This document shows positions 42,401 to 50,653 of a stretch of DNA of 64,000 nt, in pieces. The stretch spans positions 372,001 to 436,000 of the forward strand of contig JAXLUM010000002.1 in assembly GCA_046329515.1 (NCBI GenBank). The letters run 5' to 3'. Under the pieces are notes generated by a model. That model was given only the letters and a program-made list of their open reading frames with translations. It was not told the DNA's origin and did not search any database. The DNA comes from Bog-950 sp046329515 (GTDB lineage Bacteria; Bacteroidota; Bacteroidia; Chitinophagales; LD1). Every line of letters starts with the position of its first letter. The stretch's first letter is position 1. The translations under genes were made by a program, and so were the position numbers.

Positions 42401-43171
42401 GAGAAATACGGCAAAGAAGCGAAGCGCACTTTTGATGATGCACAGGAACTGCTGAAGCAAATGATTGCCGAAAAATGGATTACAGCTAAAGCGGTTATCG
42501 GCCTATTTCCTGCAAACAGCGATAACGAAAGCATAGAAGTTTGCAACGAAAAGGGCAAACAACTGGTGACATTCAATCAAATGCGCCAACAGGTTAAAAA
42601 GAGTGGTCAACCCAACTTATGCCTTACTGATTTTGTTGCGCCTAAAGAAAGCGGCGTGCAGGATTACATAGGCGCATTTGCGGTAACTGCAGGTATTGGC
42701 ATTGAAAAGTGGATTGAAAAATTTGAGAAAGACCACGACGACTACCACAGTATTATGTTGAAAGCATTAGCAGACCGACTTGCTGAAGCTTTTGCTGAAA
42801 GAATGCACGAACGCGTTCGCAAGGAGTTTTGGGGTTATGCGGCCAATGAACAATTCAGTAACGATGAATTGATACACGAAAACTACCAGGGCATACGGCC
42901 GGCGCCGGGTTACCCTGCTTGCCCTGACCATACAGAGAAACCTGTTATATGGCAGCTGCTGGATGTAGAAAAGAACACAGGCATTACCTTAACCGAAAGC
43001 AATGCCATGTATCCTGCTGCATCTGTTAGTGGCTTTTATTTTGCCTCACCACATAGCAAGTACTTTGGCGTAGGTAAAATAGGTAAGGACCAGGTGGAGC
43101 ATTTAGCCAAGGCCAAGGGCTTATCCTTTCAACAAATGGAAAGATGGCTTGGGCCTAATTTGGGGTATTGA
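39500..43171 (+). CDS. metH: Cobalamin-dependent methionine synthase
   Basis: 1223 residues with all four modules in one chain: a homocysteine barrel (1-325; zinc Cys246 in LNCALG, Cys309/Cys310 in GGCCGTTPDH), a folate barrel (about 350-620; NVGERTNVTGSAKF), a B12 unit (about 650-890; His759 in DVHDIGKNIV as cobalt ligand) and a SAM-dependent reactivation domain (about 900-1223; RPAPGYPACPDHTEK). It methylates homocysteine using 5-methyl-THF from MetF. Expression is behind a perfect promoter and a SAM-I riboswitch. It depends on cobalamin, like IcmF at the left edge. Confidence 0.96.
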   Translation: MSVKQQLNDLAAKRILVMDGAMGTMIQRYKLSEDDFRGEKYKNHTHDLKGNNDLLNITRPDIIEAIHLEYLEAGADIIETNTFSGTWIAQADYKLESEVYAINYEGAKLAKQAVAKYKQRHPEATVFVAGAFGPTNRTASLSPDVNRPGYRAITYDELVNAYAEQTRGLIDGGVDILLVETIFDTLNAKAALFAIAEVQKEKGTDLPLMISGTITDASGRTLSGQTPEAFYVSVAHAKPFSVGLNCALGAKDMRPHIEAISKTAVCYVSAYPNAGLPNAFGGYDETPEMMGEALEDFINSGFVNIIGGCCGTTPDHIKVFAQVAKKHATRQLPKPINFTKLSGLEPVTITPESNFVNVGERTNVTGSAKFLKLIKEDKYDEALSVAKEQVDGGAQIIDVNLDEGMIDGKEAMGKFLNLVASEPDIARVPVMIDSSKWEIIEEGLKRIQGKGIVNSISLKGGEEEFLRQAELVKQYGAAVIVMAFDEKGQADTYERRIEICERAYRILVDKVGFPAEDIIFDPNIFPVGTGMEEHRKNALDFFNATKWIKENLPHAHVSGGVSNVSFSFRGNNVVREAMHSAFLYHGIKHGMDMGIVNPSMLEVYDDIPKDLLEHVEDVLLDRREDATERLLAFAETVKKKDKKDDTAEQAWRNGTVEERLSHALVKGIVEYIDQDTEEARQKYGRPLHVIEGPLMAGMNIVGDLFGAGKMFLPQVVKSARVMKKAVAYLQPYLEEEKAANASASAAGKILLATVKGDVHDIGKNIVGVVLACNNYEIVDLGVMVSAEKILQRAKEENADIIGLSGLITPSLDEMVHVAAEMQRLGFDKPLLIGGATTSKIHTAVKIAPVYNGPVVHVLDASKSVAVSSALLSAEQKPAFVKTVGEEYNEMRESHARRRADVELVSLEEARANKLKIDWSKEQIVKPNFIGVKVFNDYSIEELAQYIDWSPFFSTWEMSGIYPRIFESEKYGKEAKRTFDDAQELLKQMIAEKWITAKAVIGLFPANSDNESIEVCNEKGKQLVTFNQMRQQVKKSGQPNLCLTDFVAPKESGVQDYIGAFAVTAGIGIEKWIEKFEKDHDDYHSIMLKALADRLAEAFAERMHERVRKEFWGYAANEQFSNDELIHENYQGIRPAPGYPACPDHTEKPVIWQLLDVEKNTGITLTESNAMYPAASVSGFYFASPHSKYFGVGKIGKDQVEHLAKAKGLSFQQMERWLGPNLGY

Positions 43172-43193
43172 TAGCACGTGCTCATAAAGTAAT

Positions 43194-43202
43194 GCATCTT
43201 TG
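43194..43202 (+). promoter_or_regulatory. Candidate -7 region of the sensor kinase gene
   Basis: GCATCTTTG, followed by CGTATA, matches the cores at 46554-46562 and 48111-48119. It is 114 bp before the kinase ATG. No good TTG lies at 19 bp. Confidence 0.4.
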
Positions 43203-43315
43203 CGTATAAGCCAATACAATCTTCGATATCTGTAGCTGCCTTTTATTAAAATCATTTTCAGGCACCGCCATCAACAGTTAATAAAAACTTTTATCTAATT
43301 GCTTACATTCAGGCA

Positions 43316-46300
43316 ATGAAATGGCTGCGCCTTGTTGTGCTTTTTTTTGCCGCTAACTGCTTTAACAAGGCAATAGCGCAGCCCATGTATTTTGAAACGC
43401 TGAACACCAAAAGCGGCTTAAGCAGTAATGAAGTACTTTGTCTTTACGAGGATAAGCAACACCTGCTATGGATAGGTACACGCGATGGCCTTAACCGTTT
43501 TGACGGAATGCGTTTCGAAATTTTTCGCAATAATCCTGAAGACACCAATTCGCTTTCGGGCAATATCATTATGGATGTTGTTCAGGATGCCGAAGGTGTA
43601 TTTTGGATAGCCACACAGGATGGTGGTTTAACACGCTATAATCCTAATGCAGTAACCGAAGAACAATTCCACCAGTTTAAACATAGCCCTAAAGATAGTA
43701 CCACAATAGCTACCAACCGCCTGCGCTGTTTATATAATTGGGATAGCACCTACCTGGTAATAGGTTGCGAATCTTACACCGCCATATTTCTCAATAAAAA
43801 AACCCTGCAGTTTACTTATTGGCAATACCCTTCCTTAATGTTCGGGCCAAAATTTGCCACGCCTGTAGCTAAACCCAATAACTGGATACAGCATTTTGCT
43901 GAATACGATGGTTGGGTATATATGAGCCTGTTAACCAGCGGACGTTTAATAAAAGCAGAAAAAAGCACCGGGCACATTGTAACGCTTCACCAAAGCTCCA
44001 GTGATATAACCAGCATTAATAACTTTTGGATTGAGCGCGATAAAATATGGCTTTGTTCCTGGAACCCCGGGGTGTTTATGCAGGAGAATAAATACACCGG
44101 CACTGCCCAAAAAGTACTGCCTGTTGATGATTTATTTAATGCCGTTTGCAATTTTGAAAACAACTATCTGCTTGCAGGTAGCCGTAGCACAGGTTTGTAC
44201 GTGCTTGATAAAAGCACAGGTAATTATGGCCACTACCAACGCAGTGTAGTTACGCCGCATACCATTCCCAGCAATAAAATAAGCAGCATTCTTGTTGATA
44301 GCCGCGGTATAGTTTGGGTAGGCACTATGGGGGGTATTGCCAAATTTGATAAGAACAGTTGGATATTCCGCGAAGAAGAATTTGCCGGGCCCGAGCAGGA
44401 TTTTTCTTCCTATTGTCCTTACCGTTTCCCCGACGGCAGTGTGGCTGTAAACACCACCAAAGGCATGTTTCTTTCAGACCCATCTACAGGTCAATTCCGC
44501 GCGCTTACATTTAAAAATCGCAACCGCACTATAGTTCCTGATTACCTGTACCCAATAACGAATGATGAATATTGGTTGGGCACCGAAATTTCCTTCTTTA
44601 AATGGAAGAAAGGCAGCCCGGATTTAGATGAACTAAAAATTGAAGTAGGCGCTAAAGGTTCTGACTTATATACTAATAATGTGTACCAGGTTAAGCAATT
44701 TTTACCCGATGAAGTAGATGGGGAAAAAGGGTTGTGGATGCCTGTTTTGGGTTACGGTATATCCTATTATGTTTTTTCAACAGGTCAACTGCTTGAGTTT
44801 TCAGGTAAAGGCAAGGGCTTTACACCATTAGGTAACTTGCTTAGCAGGAGGTTAGCAAAGGATAGCAAGGGCAATATTTGGCTGGCAACTGCGGGGGGCC
44901 TGTACATGTGGAGCCGTAAAAACAAATTGGGCGATAACAATTTCGTGGGCTATGTTAATGAGCCCGGCAACAAAAACAGCATACCCTTTAGCGATATTAA
45001 TGATGTGCATGTTGATGAGCGGGACCACGTTTGGTTTACCGGCACAGGCAACGGTTTAGCTGAATTTGACGGCCAGAAGTTCTACCAGTATTTTCCGGAA
45101 AATCCGGCTTCGTCCAGGGCGTTCTCAGGCATGTATTGGGATAAAAGCCGAAGGATTTGGATTATTACCAAAAACGGGCTTGAAGTTTTTGACCGCGACG
45201 CGAAAAAGTTTCTGCATGTTGACGTAAATGATGGCGCCCTTAATAATTCTATTGCAGCTTACTTTAGCAACGAACAGGATGGCCTTGTAAGTTTTGTGGC
45301 CAGTAACAGGCTGTTCAGTTTCAGGCCGGAGAGCATGAAGTTCAATTTTAATTACCCCAATCTTTACCTGGCCGATATGAACGTTTTTGGCAAAAGCTAT
45401 TTACATGAAGCTTTGCAGGGGGAAGTAGCGCTTAAAGCCCGCGAACGGTTTATAAACTTTACTATCAGCGCGGTGCAGTTCAGCAGGCCGCAAACCGTAC
45501 GCTTTCAATACAAGTTAGAAGGCCTTGATGAGGATTGGACAAACAGTGATGATGGCGAAATAAAATATACCAATCTGCCATGGGGGCATTTTAAACTGCT
45601 GGGGCGCGTAACTAACCCAAGTGGCCACTTCGGTGGCGAAAAGGTTTTGGCGCAATTTGTAATAGCCACTCCTTTTTATGCCACATGGTGGTTCATAGTG
45701 TTATGTATTATAACCATAAGCGCACTTACCTATGCCGGTTACCGGTATCGTATTAACCAGCTATTAGCCTTGCAACGTGTACGTAATAAAATTGCCCGCG
45801 ATTTGCACGATGATATAGGCAGTACGCTGGGCAGTATATCCTTCTTCAGTGAAGCGGCGAAGCAGCAACTGGAGCAAAGCAATACAAGCGGAACAGAAAA
45901 GATGCTTGGCAAAATTGGCGAAACCAGCCGTGAGATGATTGACAATATGAGCGACATTGTGTGGAGCGTTAACCCGCAAAATGATTCAGTGAAAAAACTG
46001 GTAGAACGCATGCGCGTTTTTGCAGGAGATTTAATCGCTCACTCATCTACCATGCTGCATTTTGAAAGCGATAAGAATGTTGATGACATGAGGCTGAGCA
46101 TGGAGCAGCGCAAAAATGTATTCCTGATATTTAAAGAAACCATTTACAATAGTGTAAAGTATGCTGAGTGCAAGAATATATATGTTAGCCTCAGCAAGGT
46201 GCAAGGCGTTTTAAAACTCAACATTAAGGATGACGGCAAAGGTTTTGATGTAAATAATTACACCAGCAAAAACGGCAACGGGGTTAAGAACATGAAATAC

Positions 46301-46489
46301 CGTGCCGAAGAAGTTGGCGCCGTTATTACCATACAATCACAAATTGGCAAGGGCACCGAAACTGTTGTTGAAATAGATCAAAATTTTGTAATGCCTGCTT
46401 CTGTTAATGGCAGCAATACCACAAGCTTGCCGCAACAATTTACGCAGTACATCTCCGCATTCACCCAAAAGGTAAAGAAGCTTTTCTAA
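43316..46489 (+). CDS. Propeller-type sensor histidine kinase
   Basis: 1057 residues. Signal sequence, then a periplasmic double propeller of reg_prop repeats (LLWIGTRDGLNRFDG; VFWIATQDGGLTRYNP; IVWVGTMGGIAKFDK; NIWLATAGGLYMWSR) and a Y_Y_Y domain (FQYKLEGLDEDWTNSDDGEI). One membrane helix (about 788-808), then a HisKA_3 domain with His831 in RDLHDDIGSTLGS and a HATPase_c domain (ETIYNSVKYAECKN; DDGKGFD; GNGVKNMKYRAEEVGA). It is not a hybrid kinase: no receiver or HTH. The cognate response regulator is probably the NarL-type gene at 47342. Signal unknown. Confidence 0.93.
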   Translation: MKWLRLVVLFFAANCFNKAIAQPMYFETLNTKSGLSSNEVLCLYEDKQHLLWIGTRDGLNRFDGMRFEIFRNNPEDTNSLSGNIIMDVVQDAEGVFWIATQDGGLTRYNPNAVTEEQFHQFKHSPKDSTTIATNRLRCLYNWDSTYLVIGCESYTAIFLNKKTLQFTYWQYPSLMFGPKFATPVAKPNNWIQHFAEYDGWVYMSLLTSGRLIKAEKSTGHIVTLHQSSSDITSINNFWIERDKIWLCSWNPGVFMQENKYTGTAQKVLPVDDLFNAVCNFENNYLLAGSRSTGLYVLDKSTGNYGHYQRSVVTPHTIPSNKISSILVDSRGIVWVGTMGGIAKFDKNSWIFREEEFAGPEQDFSSYCPYRFPDGSVAVNTTKGMFLSDPSTGQFRALTFKNRNRTIVPDYLYPITNDEYWLGTEISFFKWKKGSPDLDELKIEVGAKGSDLYTNNVYQVKQFLPDEVDGEKGLWMPVLGYGISYYVFSTGQLLEFSGKGKGFTPLGNLLSRRLAKDSKGNIWLATAGGLYMWSRKNKLGDNNFVGYVNEPGNKNSIPFSDINDVHVDERDHVWFTGTGNGLAEFDGQKFYQYFPENPASSRAFSGMYWDKSRRIWIITKNGLEVFDRDAKKFLHVDVNDGALNNSIAAYFSNEQDGLVSFVASNRLFSFRPESMKFNFNYPNLYLADMNVFGKSYLHEALQGEVALKARERFINFTISAVQFSRPQTVRFQYKLEGLDEDWTNSDDGEIKYTNLPWGHFKLLGRVTNPSGHFGGEKVLAQFVIATPFYATWWFIVLCIITISALTYAGYRYRINQLLALQRVRNKIARDLHDDIGSTLGSISFFSEAAKQQLEQSNTSGTEKMLGKIGETSREMIDNMSDIVWSVNPQNDSVKKLVERMRVFAGDLIAHSSTMLHFESDKNVDDMRLSMEQRKNVFLIFKETIYNSVKYAECKNIYVSLSKVQGVLKLNIKDDGKGFDVNNYTSKNGNGVKNMKYRAEEVGAVITIQSQIGKGTETVVEIDQNFVMPASVNGSNTTSLPQQFTQYISAFTQKVKKLF

Positions 46490-46513
46490 TCACTGAATAC
46501 AGGCTTAATTCCA

Positions 46514-46582
46514 TTTCCCCCACTCGGGGGATGGTGGGGCGATTGCTGCCGCTGCATCTTTGCAGTATACAAAGGCAAACAA
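46514..46582 (+). promoter_or_regulatory. Duplicated 69-bp upstream block, copy 1
   Basis: TTTCCCCCAC-T-C-GGGGGATGGTG (hairpin CCCCC/GGGGG), then TGCTGCC, GCATCTTTG (46554-46562), CAGTATACAAA and GCAAACAA. Nearly identical in order and spacing to 48071-48139. It is 15 bp before the propeller gene. The CATCTTTG core is one base from TAnnTTTG. Confidence 0.7.
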
Positions 46583-46597
46583 AAAAAACAAAAGCAC

Positions 46598-47248
46598 ATG
46601 AAACTGATTAACGCCCTGAAGAGCTTCTTAAAGCCGGTAGCTATCGTAAAATATTTATTCTTCCCGTTTATGGTTGCCAACGCAGGCGGCACTGATGTAA
46701 GCACCATTATTGGCGCCAACCAAACCATTACTGCCAAAATGGAAACTGAAAACGAAACCTGGCTGGGAACAAACAATGGCTTGTGGCATATAAGCAAAGA
46801 TGGCAAGCACGTTTGTCATTTAACTACCGCAAATTCTGTATTACCATCTAATCAAATAACAGGCATTTGCCAAACCGCCAACGGTGAAGTATTCGCTTCT
46901 ACCAACAAAGGACTGCTGCATTTTGACGGTTACACTTATACCACTATAAGTACTGAAAACACCAAGCTGCCTACTAATAACATTTCAGGTATAGCCTGCG
47001 ACAACAGCGGTTACATATGGTTAGCTACTGCGCAAAACGGATTGGTAATGCTAAAAGGTTTCAAAACCTGGGGCTTTACTTCCAACAACTCTGCTTTAAA
47101 CAGCAACAGCATAACCCAAATTAAAAACGACCAATGGGGCAACGTTATAGTAACCCTTGATAATAACAGCCAGGTAGCTATTACTGACGAGGGCATGGTG
47201 CTTATAGAACAACCAATTATTGCTGATGTTATTGCCAACAAAAACTAA
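46598..47248 (+). CDS. Secreted short propeller protein
   Basis: 216 residues. N-terminal hydrophobic segment (AIVKYLFFPFMVANAGG) that can act as a signal peptide; the mature part has about four reg_prop blades (ETWLGTNNGLWHISK; EVFASTNKGLLHFDG; YIWLATAQNGLVML; WGNVIVTLDNNSQVAI). It is a kinase-less fragment of the same repeat type as the upstream sensor, so it could compete for or help sense the same signal. It sits between the kinase and the response regulator. It is far too short for a full seven-bladed propeller. Confidence 0.78.
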   Translation: MKLINALKSFLKPVAIVKYLFFPFMVANAGGTDVSTIIGANQTITAKMETENETWLGTNNGLWHISKDGKHVCHLTTANSVLPSNQITGICQTANGEVFASTNKGLLHFDGYTYTTISTENTKLPTNNISGIACDNSGYIWLATAQNGLVMLKGFKTWGFTSNNSALNSNSITQIKNDQWGNVIVTLDNNSQVAITDEGMVLIEQPIIADVIANKN

Positions 47249-47274
47249 AACTCATTTGCTATAAACTTAAACCT

Positions 47275-47291
47275 GCAGCCCGGACGGCTGC
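47275..47291 (+). terminator. Intrinsic terminator
   Basis: GCAGCC-CGGAC-GGCTGC then GGGTTTTATCTTTT, after the short propeller gene. Confidence 0.8.
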
Positions 47292-47341
47292 GGGTTTTAT
47301 CTTTTAATTTATAACAATCATTTACCTAAATTTGAGCTACC

Positions 47342-47986
47342 ATGAGCAAAACCCGAATAACCATTTTTGATGATAACAAGCGCTTCCGCGAATCTATAGG
47401 CGTTTTAATAGAAACTTCACCTGACCTTGAACTGGCCGGCAGTTTCCCGGATGTGTTAACCGTTAAGGATAATGTAGAAGAAACCTTCCCCGATGTAGTG
47501 CTGATGGATATTGATATGCCCAGCGTTAATGGCATTAGCGCAGTACGCACCATAAAAGAGAAATTTCCTACGCTGCCGGTTATTATGCTTACCTCCTTTG
47601 ATGAGGACGATAAAGTGTTTCAGTCCGTTTGTGCCGGTGCGGTAGGTTACCTGCTTAAAAACACCCAGCCGCAAAAGCTGCTAGAGGCCATTAGGGAAGT
47701 ACGTGAAGGTGGGGCGCCAATGACACCCAGTATAGCCCGTAAGGTAATGTTGCACTTCCAACATCAAAATTCACCAAACCCGCAGGCAGATTATGGCCTT
47801 AGCGACCGGGAAAAAGATGTATTAGCCCTGCTGGTTAAGGGATATGCGCTAAAAATGATAGCCGATGAGTTATTTGTTAGCCGCGAAACAGTAAAGAGCC
47901 ACGTAAAAAACATATACGCCAAACTACACGTAAGCTGCGCTGCCGAGGCGGTAGCTAAAACCCTGCAGCAAAAATTGCTGGGCTAG
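47342..47986 (+). CDS. NarL/FixJ-family response regulator
   Basis: 214 residues: a receiver domain (1-125) with Asp10/Asp11, phosphorylation site Asp56 (VVLMDIDMP), Thr in MLTSFDEDDK and Lys in YLLKN; and a LuxR-type HTH (about 150-210; LSDREKDVLALLVKGYALKM, RETVKSHVKNIYAKLHV). Partner of the HisKA_3 kinase at 43316 by position. Targets could include the genes sharing the GCATCTTTG promoter core, an inference. A terminator follows 31 bp after the stop. Confidence 0.93.
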   Translation: MSKTRITIFDDNKRFRESIGVLIETSPDLELAGSFPDVLTVKDNVEETFPDVVLMDIDMPSVNGISAVRTIKEKFPTLPVIMLTSFDEDDKVFQSVCAGAVGYLLKNTQPQKLLEAIREVREGGAPMTPSIARKVMLHFQHQNSPNPQADYGLSDREKDVLALLVKGYALKMIADELFVSRETVKSHVKNIYAKLHVSCAAEAVAKTLQQKLLG

Positions 47987-48017
47987 AACTTTTACCAATG
48001 AAATTATAGTTAAAGAG

Positions 48018-48036
48018 CCGCGCGTTTATCGTGCGG
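48018..48036 (+). terminator. Intrinsic terminator
   Basis: CCGCGCG-TTTAT-CGTGCGG (one G:U) followed by TTTTTT; after the response regulator. Confidence 0.88.
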
Positions 48037-48050
48037 TTTTTTGTTTTTAA

Positions 48051-48062
48051 GGGGGGGGGGGG
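48051..48062 (+). repeat. G12 homopolymer tract
   Basis: Twelve consecutive G 107 bp before the ATG of the N/Q-rich gene, just after a terminator and 8 bp before the CCCCC of the duplicated upstream block. Long G runs are prone to slippage, and the tract could also pair with the C5 of the neighbouring hairpin. Confidence 0.75.
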
Positions 48063-48070
48063 TGAAATAG

Positions 48071-48139
48071 TTTCCCCCACTTGGGGGATGGTGTAAACCC
48101 TGCTGCCATTGCATCTTTGCAGTATACAAATGCAAACAA
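48071..48139 (+). promoter_or_regulatory. Duplicated 69-bp upstream block, copy 2
   Basis: TTTCCCCCAC-TT-GGGGGATGGTG, TGCTGCC, GCATCTTTG (48111-48119), CAGTATACAAA and GCAAACAA. Same layout as 46514-46582, so the two genes very likely share promoter control. Confidence 0.7.
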
Positions 48140-48168
48140 TTTCAGTAACGAAATAAAAAACAAAAGAC

Positions 48169-48885
48169 ATGAGCACTTCAATCAAAACCTTCTTCGCTGC
48201 AAACAAAACCGCAATATTAATCGGCTGTGCAGCTGTAGTTATTACTGCTAAATCTATGAGCTTCTATAGCCAAATGAACAAAGAGAGCGAGGCCATGGTT
48301 AATCAGCCTCAGCAAATGCAGCAACCCCAACAACAACCAAATGGCCAAATGCAACAGCAGGCTTATGGTAATATGGGTGGCAATTACAACAATCAGGCGC
48401 CACAACAAATGAACAATAACCAGGATGGTGGCTTTTGGGGCAATATGTTCGGAAGCGATGAAGAAAGCTATGGTGGCAACGAAAACAACAACGGTTATGC
48501 CAACAATGGCTATACAGGCTATACCAACGGATACAATGCCTACTCTAACTATAACGGCGGTTATACCAACACAGGAAACACTTACAATAGTGGCAGCAAT
48601 GTAGATTACACCAGCGGCTGGTATGCTACCCAACAAGCCAATGACCGTATGCACGAAAAATTTACTGATTACATAACCGACCAGGGCCGTTATACTGATG
48701 AAAATGGCAACGACTATAAAATGAGCAGCGGTTACGATTACAACTATGTAAATACCACTACCAACCAAAGCTTACAAACCAATGATGCAGGCTATGATCC
48801 TAACGCTTACAGCAGCTCAAGCTACAGCAGCCTTACTCCAAGTGATTACTCTTCTTCTTCATATACAACTACTACTCCTGAATAG
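48169..48885 (+). CDS. N/Q/Y/G-rich low-complexity envelope protein
   Basis: 238 residues. One N-terminal hydrophobic segment (ILIGCAAVVITAKSM, about 17-31), then almost entirely low complexity: Gln/Met/Pro-rich (about 45-70), Asn/Gly/Tyr-rich (70-145; e.g. GYTGYTNGYNAYSNYNGGY), and a Ser/Tyr/Thr tail (SSSSYSSLTPSDYSSSSYTT). Composition is that of prion-like or adhesive proteins. Probably membrane-anchored and facing the periplasm or surface. Expression shares the upstream block of the propeller gene and lies behind a G12 tract. No homologue can be named. Confidence 0.8.
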   Translation: MSTSIKTFFAANKTAILIGCAAVVITAKSMSFYSQMNKESEAMVNQPQQMQQPQQQPNGQMQQQAYGNMGGNYNNQAPQQMNNNQDGGFWGNMFGSDEESYGGNENNNGYANNGYTGYTNGYNAYSNYNGGYTNTGNTYNSGSNVDYTSGWYATQQANDRMHEKFTDYITDQGRYTDENGNDYKMSSGYDYNYVNTTTNQSLQTNDAGYDPNAYSSSSYSSLTPSDYSSSSYTTTTPE

Positions 48886-48909
48886 GAAAAAGAATTCTCT
48901 GATTACAAT

Positions 48910-48937
48910 AGAAGCCTCTGCATTCGCGGGGGCTTCT
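48910..48937 (+). terminator. Intrinsic terminator
   Basis: AGAAGCCTC (48910-48918) with GGGGCTTCT (48929-48937), one G:U, loop TGCATTCGCG, followed by TCATTTT; after the N/Q-rich gene. Confidence 0.75.
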
Positions 48938-48991
48938 TCATTTTAAGAAGCGTTTACAATAGCTATAGCCCGTAATAATTATTATTGCATC

Positions 48992-50047
48992 ATGAATTTT
49001 TTAAACAAGCCCTTGTATCATAACAGTATTTACGATTGGGCAATTTCCATAGCCATAATTGCGGGGGCCATAATATTGGCCCGTGGTATATACTGGCTGC
49101 TTAGCCAACTGCTTAAAAAGTTTACCAAAACCCTCTCTGCCGATTTAGGCACTCAGATAATTGACCGTATTGATACGCCCGTGGCCTTAGGTATAGTACT
49201 TATAGGTTTCAGGCTATCCATTGAAAGGTTAACCTTTCCGCGCTCCATTGAAAACTACCTGCAGCGGGGTTTTGTATTTATGAGCGCCCTGGCCATTACA
49301 TGGCTTATTACCCGTATTGTTCGCGCCATTATTGAACAATCCTTCAAGCAGTATTGGGAGAAGGAGAATTCACGCATGGATGAGCAAATGCTTCAACTCA
49401 GCAAACGCGCTTCCGTGGTTATTTTATGGATGCTGGGCTTTGTGGTTGGCCTAAACAATGCCGGCTTTGATGTAGGTGCCCTTATTGCAGGTTTGGGTAT
49501 TGGTGGTTTAGCGCTGGCCCTTGCAGCGCAGGATACCGTTAAGAATATTATAGGCGGTTTAGTAGTATTTATTGACAAGCCTTTCCGCGTTGGCGACATC
49601 ATTAAAATTAAAGACATAGAGGGCACCGTGGTTTATACAGGCATACGCAGCAGCCGTATACGCACCGCAGCAGGTCGTGTAATAACAATACCGAATGCAC
49701 AGTTCAGTGATAATGCTATTGAAAATATAAGCCGCGAGCCTTCGCGAAGGGTAGTAACCAATCTTAGCCTTGCCCCGGAAACTTCAACTGATAAAATTGA
49801 TACCGCTGTTGCTATACTGAAGGACATTGCCGACAATTCGGAAATGCTGAACTCTAATGACAGCATCTATTTTGTAGAACGCATAAGTCCGGCATCAATC
49901 GATATCAGTTTTATCTACTTTATCCGTAAAGACCAGAATATACACTCATCGCAAACTGAGATAAATAAGCTGATTTTAAGTAGGTTCAGAAAAGAAGGGA
50001 TTGAGTTTGCCTTACCGGTATTACCGGCTTATCAAAAACCTGCCTGA
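48992..50047 (+). CDS. MscS-type mechanosensitive channel
   Basis: 351 residues. Four predicted membrane helices, with the pore-lining helix GAGIGGLALALAAQ-type (here LIAGLGIGGLALALAAQDTV, about 163-182) followed by KNIIGGLVVFIDKPFRVGDI and the cytoplasmic beta domain (IRSSRIRTAAGRVITIPNAQ). It opens under hypo-osmotic membrane tension. The TGA overlaps the next ATG by one base, so it is translationally coupled to the DUF4287 gene. Confidence 0.93.
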   Translation: MNFLNKPLYHNSIYDWAISIAIIAGAIILARGIYWLLSQLLKKFTKTLSADLGTQIIDRIDTPVALGIVLIGFRLSIERLTFPRSIENYLQRGFVFMSALAITWLITRIVRAIIEQSFKQYWEKENSRMDEQMLQLSKRASVVILWMLGFVVGLNNAGFDVGALIAGLGIGGLALALAAQDTVKNIIGGLVVFIDKPFRVGDIIKIKDIEGTVVYTGIRSSRIRTAAGRVITIPNAQFSDNAIENISREPSRRVVTNLSLAPETSTDKIDTAVAILKDIADNSEMLNSNDSIYFVERISPASIDISFIYFIRKDQNIHSSQTEINKLILSRFRKEGIEFALPVLPAYQKPA

Positions 50048-50601
50048 TGAAAACTGAAACAGTTAAATACGGTGGAATAGGTAGCGATGCCGTAAAGAAT
50101 AAAACCGGTAAAGACTGGCAAGCCTGGTTTAAAATTCTGGATAAGGAAAAAGCCAATCAACTGCCCCATAAGGAAATTGCTGCACTGCTCTACTCAAAAT
50201 ATAAACTGCCTGCCTGGTGGGCGCAAATGATAACCGTTGGCTTTGAACAGGCAAGGGGATTGCGTGTAAAAAATCAAAACAGCTCAGGCCAATTCAGTGC
50301 AGGGGTAAGTAAAACCTTTTCCGTAAAGGCAACTGAGCTATACCGCTTAATTGCAGATGAAACCGAACGGCAGAAATGGTTAAAAGGTAAACCGGAGATT
50401 AGAACAGCTACTAAGGATAAAAACCTGCGCGCCAACTTCAGTAAAAAAACAGCTAACCTGGAATTTGCCCTTTTTAAAAAAGCAGAAGGCAAAACACAAC
50501 TTGTAATTACAGAAACCAAGCTGAAAGACAAGCAAGCGGTTGAAAAACAGAAGGTTTACTGGAAAACAGCCCTGCAAAAATTGGAAGCTTTGTTAAGCTG
50601 A
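50047..50601 (+). CDS. DUF4287 / SRPBCC-like two-domain protein
   Basis: 184 residues. N-terminal part resembles DUF4287: GIGSDAVKNKTGKDWQAWFK, LPHKEIAALLYSKYKLPAWW, QMITVGFEQARGLR. C-terminal part (about 85-184) looks like a START/SRPBCC-type fold (FSVKATELYRLIADETERQK, KTQLVITETKLKD). Cytoplasmic, ligand unknown. One-base overlap with the MscS gene suggests co-expression, possibly because both respond to osmotic or cell-envelope state; this is inference. Confidence 0.8.
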   Translation: MKTETVKYGGIGSDAVKNKTGKDWQAWFKILDKEKANQLPHKEIAALLYSKYKLPAWWAQMITVGFEQARGLRVKNQNSSGQFSAGVSKTFSVKATELYRLIADETERQKWLKGKPEIRTATKDKNLRANFSKKTANLEFALFKKAEGKTQLVITETKLKDKQAVEKQKVYWKTALQKLEALLS

Positions 50602-50653
50602 AACCGCTTCGGGCAGGAAAGCCTATATTCGCGACGGAACAATTCGATGATTC

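Noticed and set aside
43173..43182. AGCACGTGCT palindrome after metH
   Set aside because: A perfect 10-bp palindrome, but without T-run or repeats elsewhere it is not enough for a terminator or operator.
48217..48768. 183-codon open frame on the minus strand opposite the N/Q-rich gene
   Set aside because: Ile/Val/Ala-rich mirror of a low-complexity sequence; no promoter, leader or terminator, and it lies wholly inside a supported gene.
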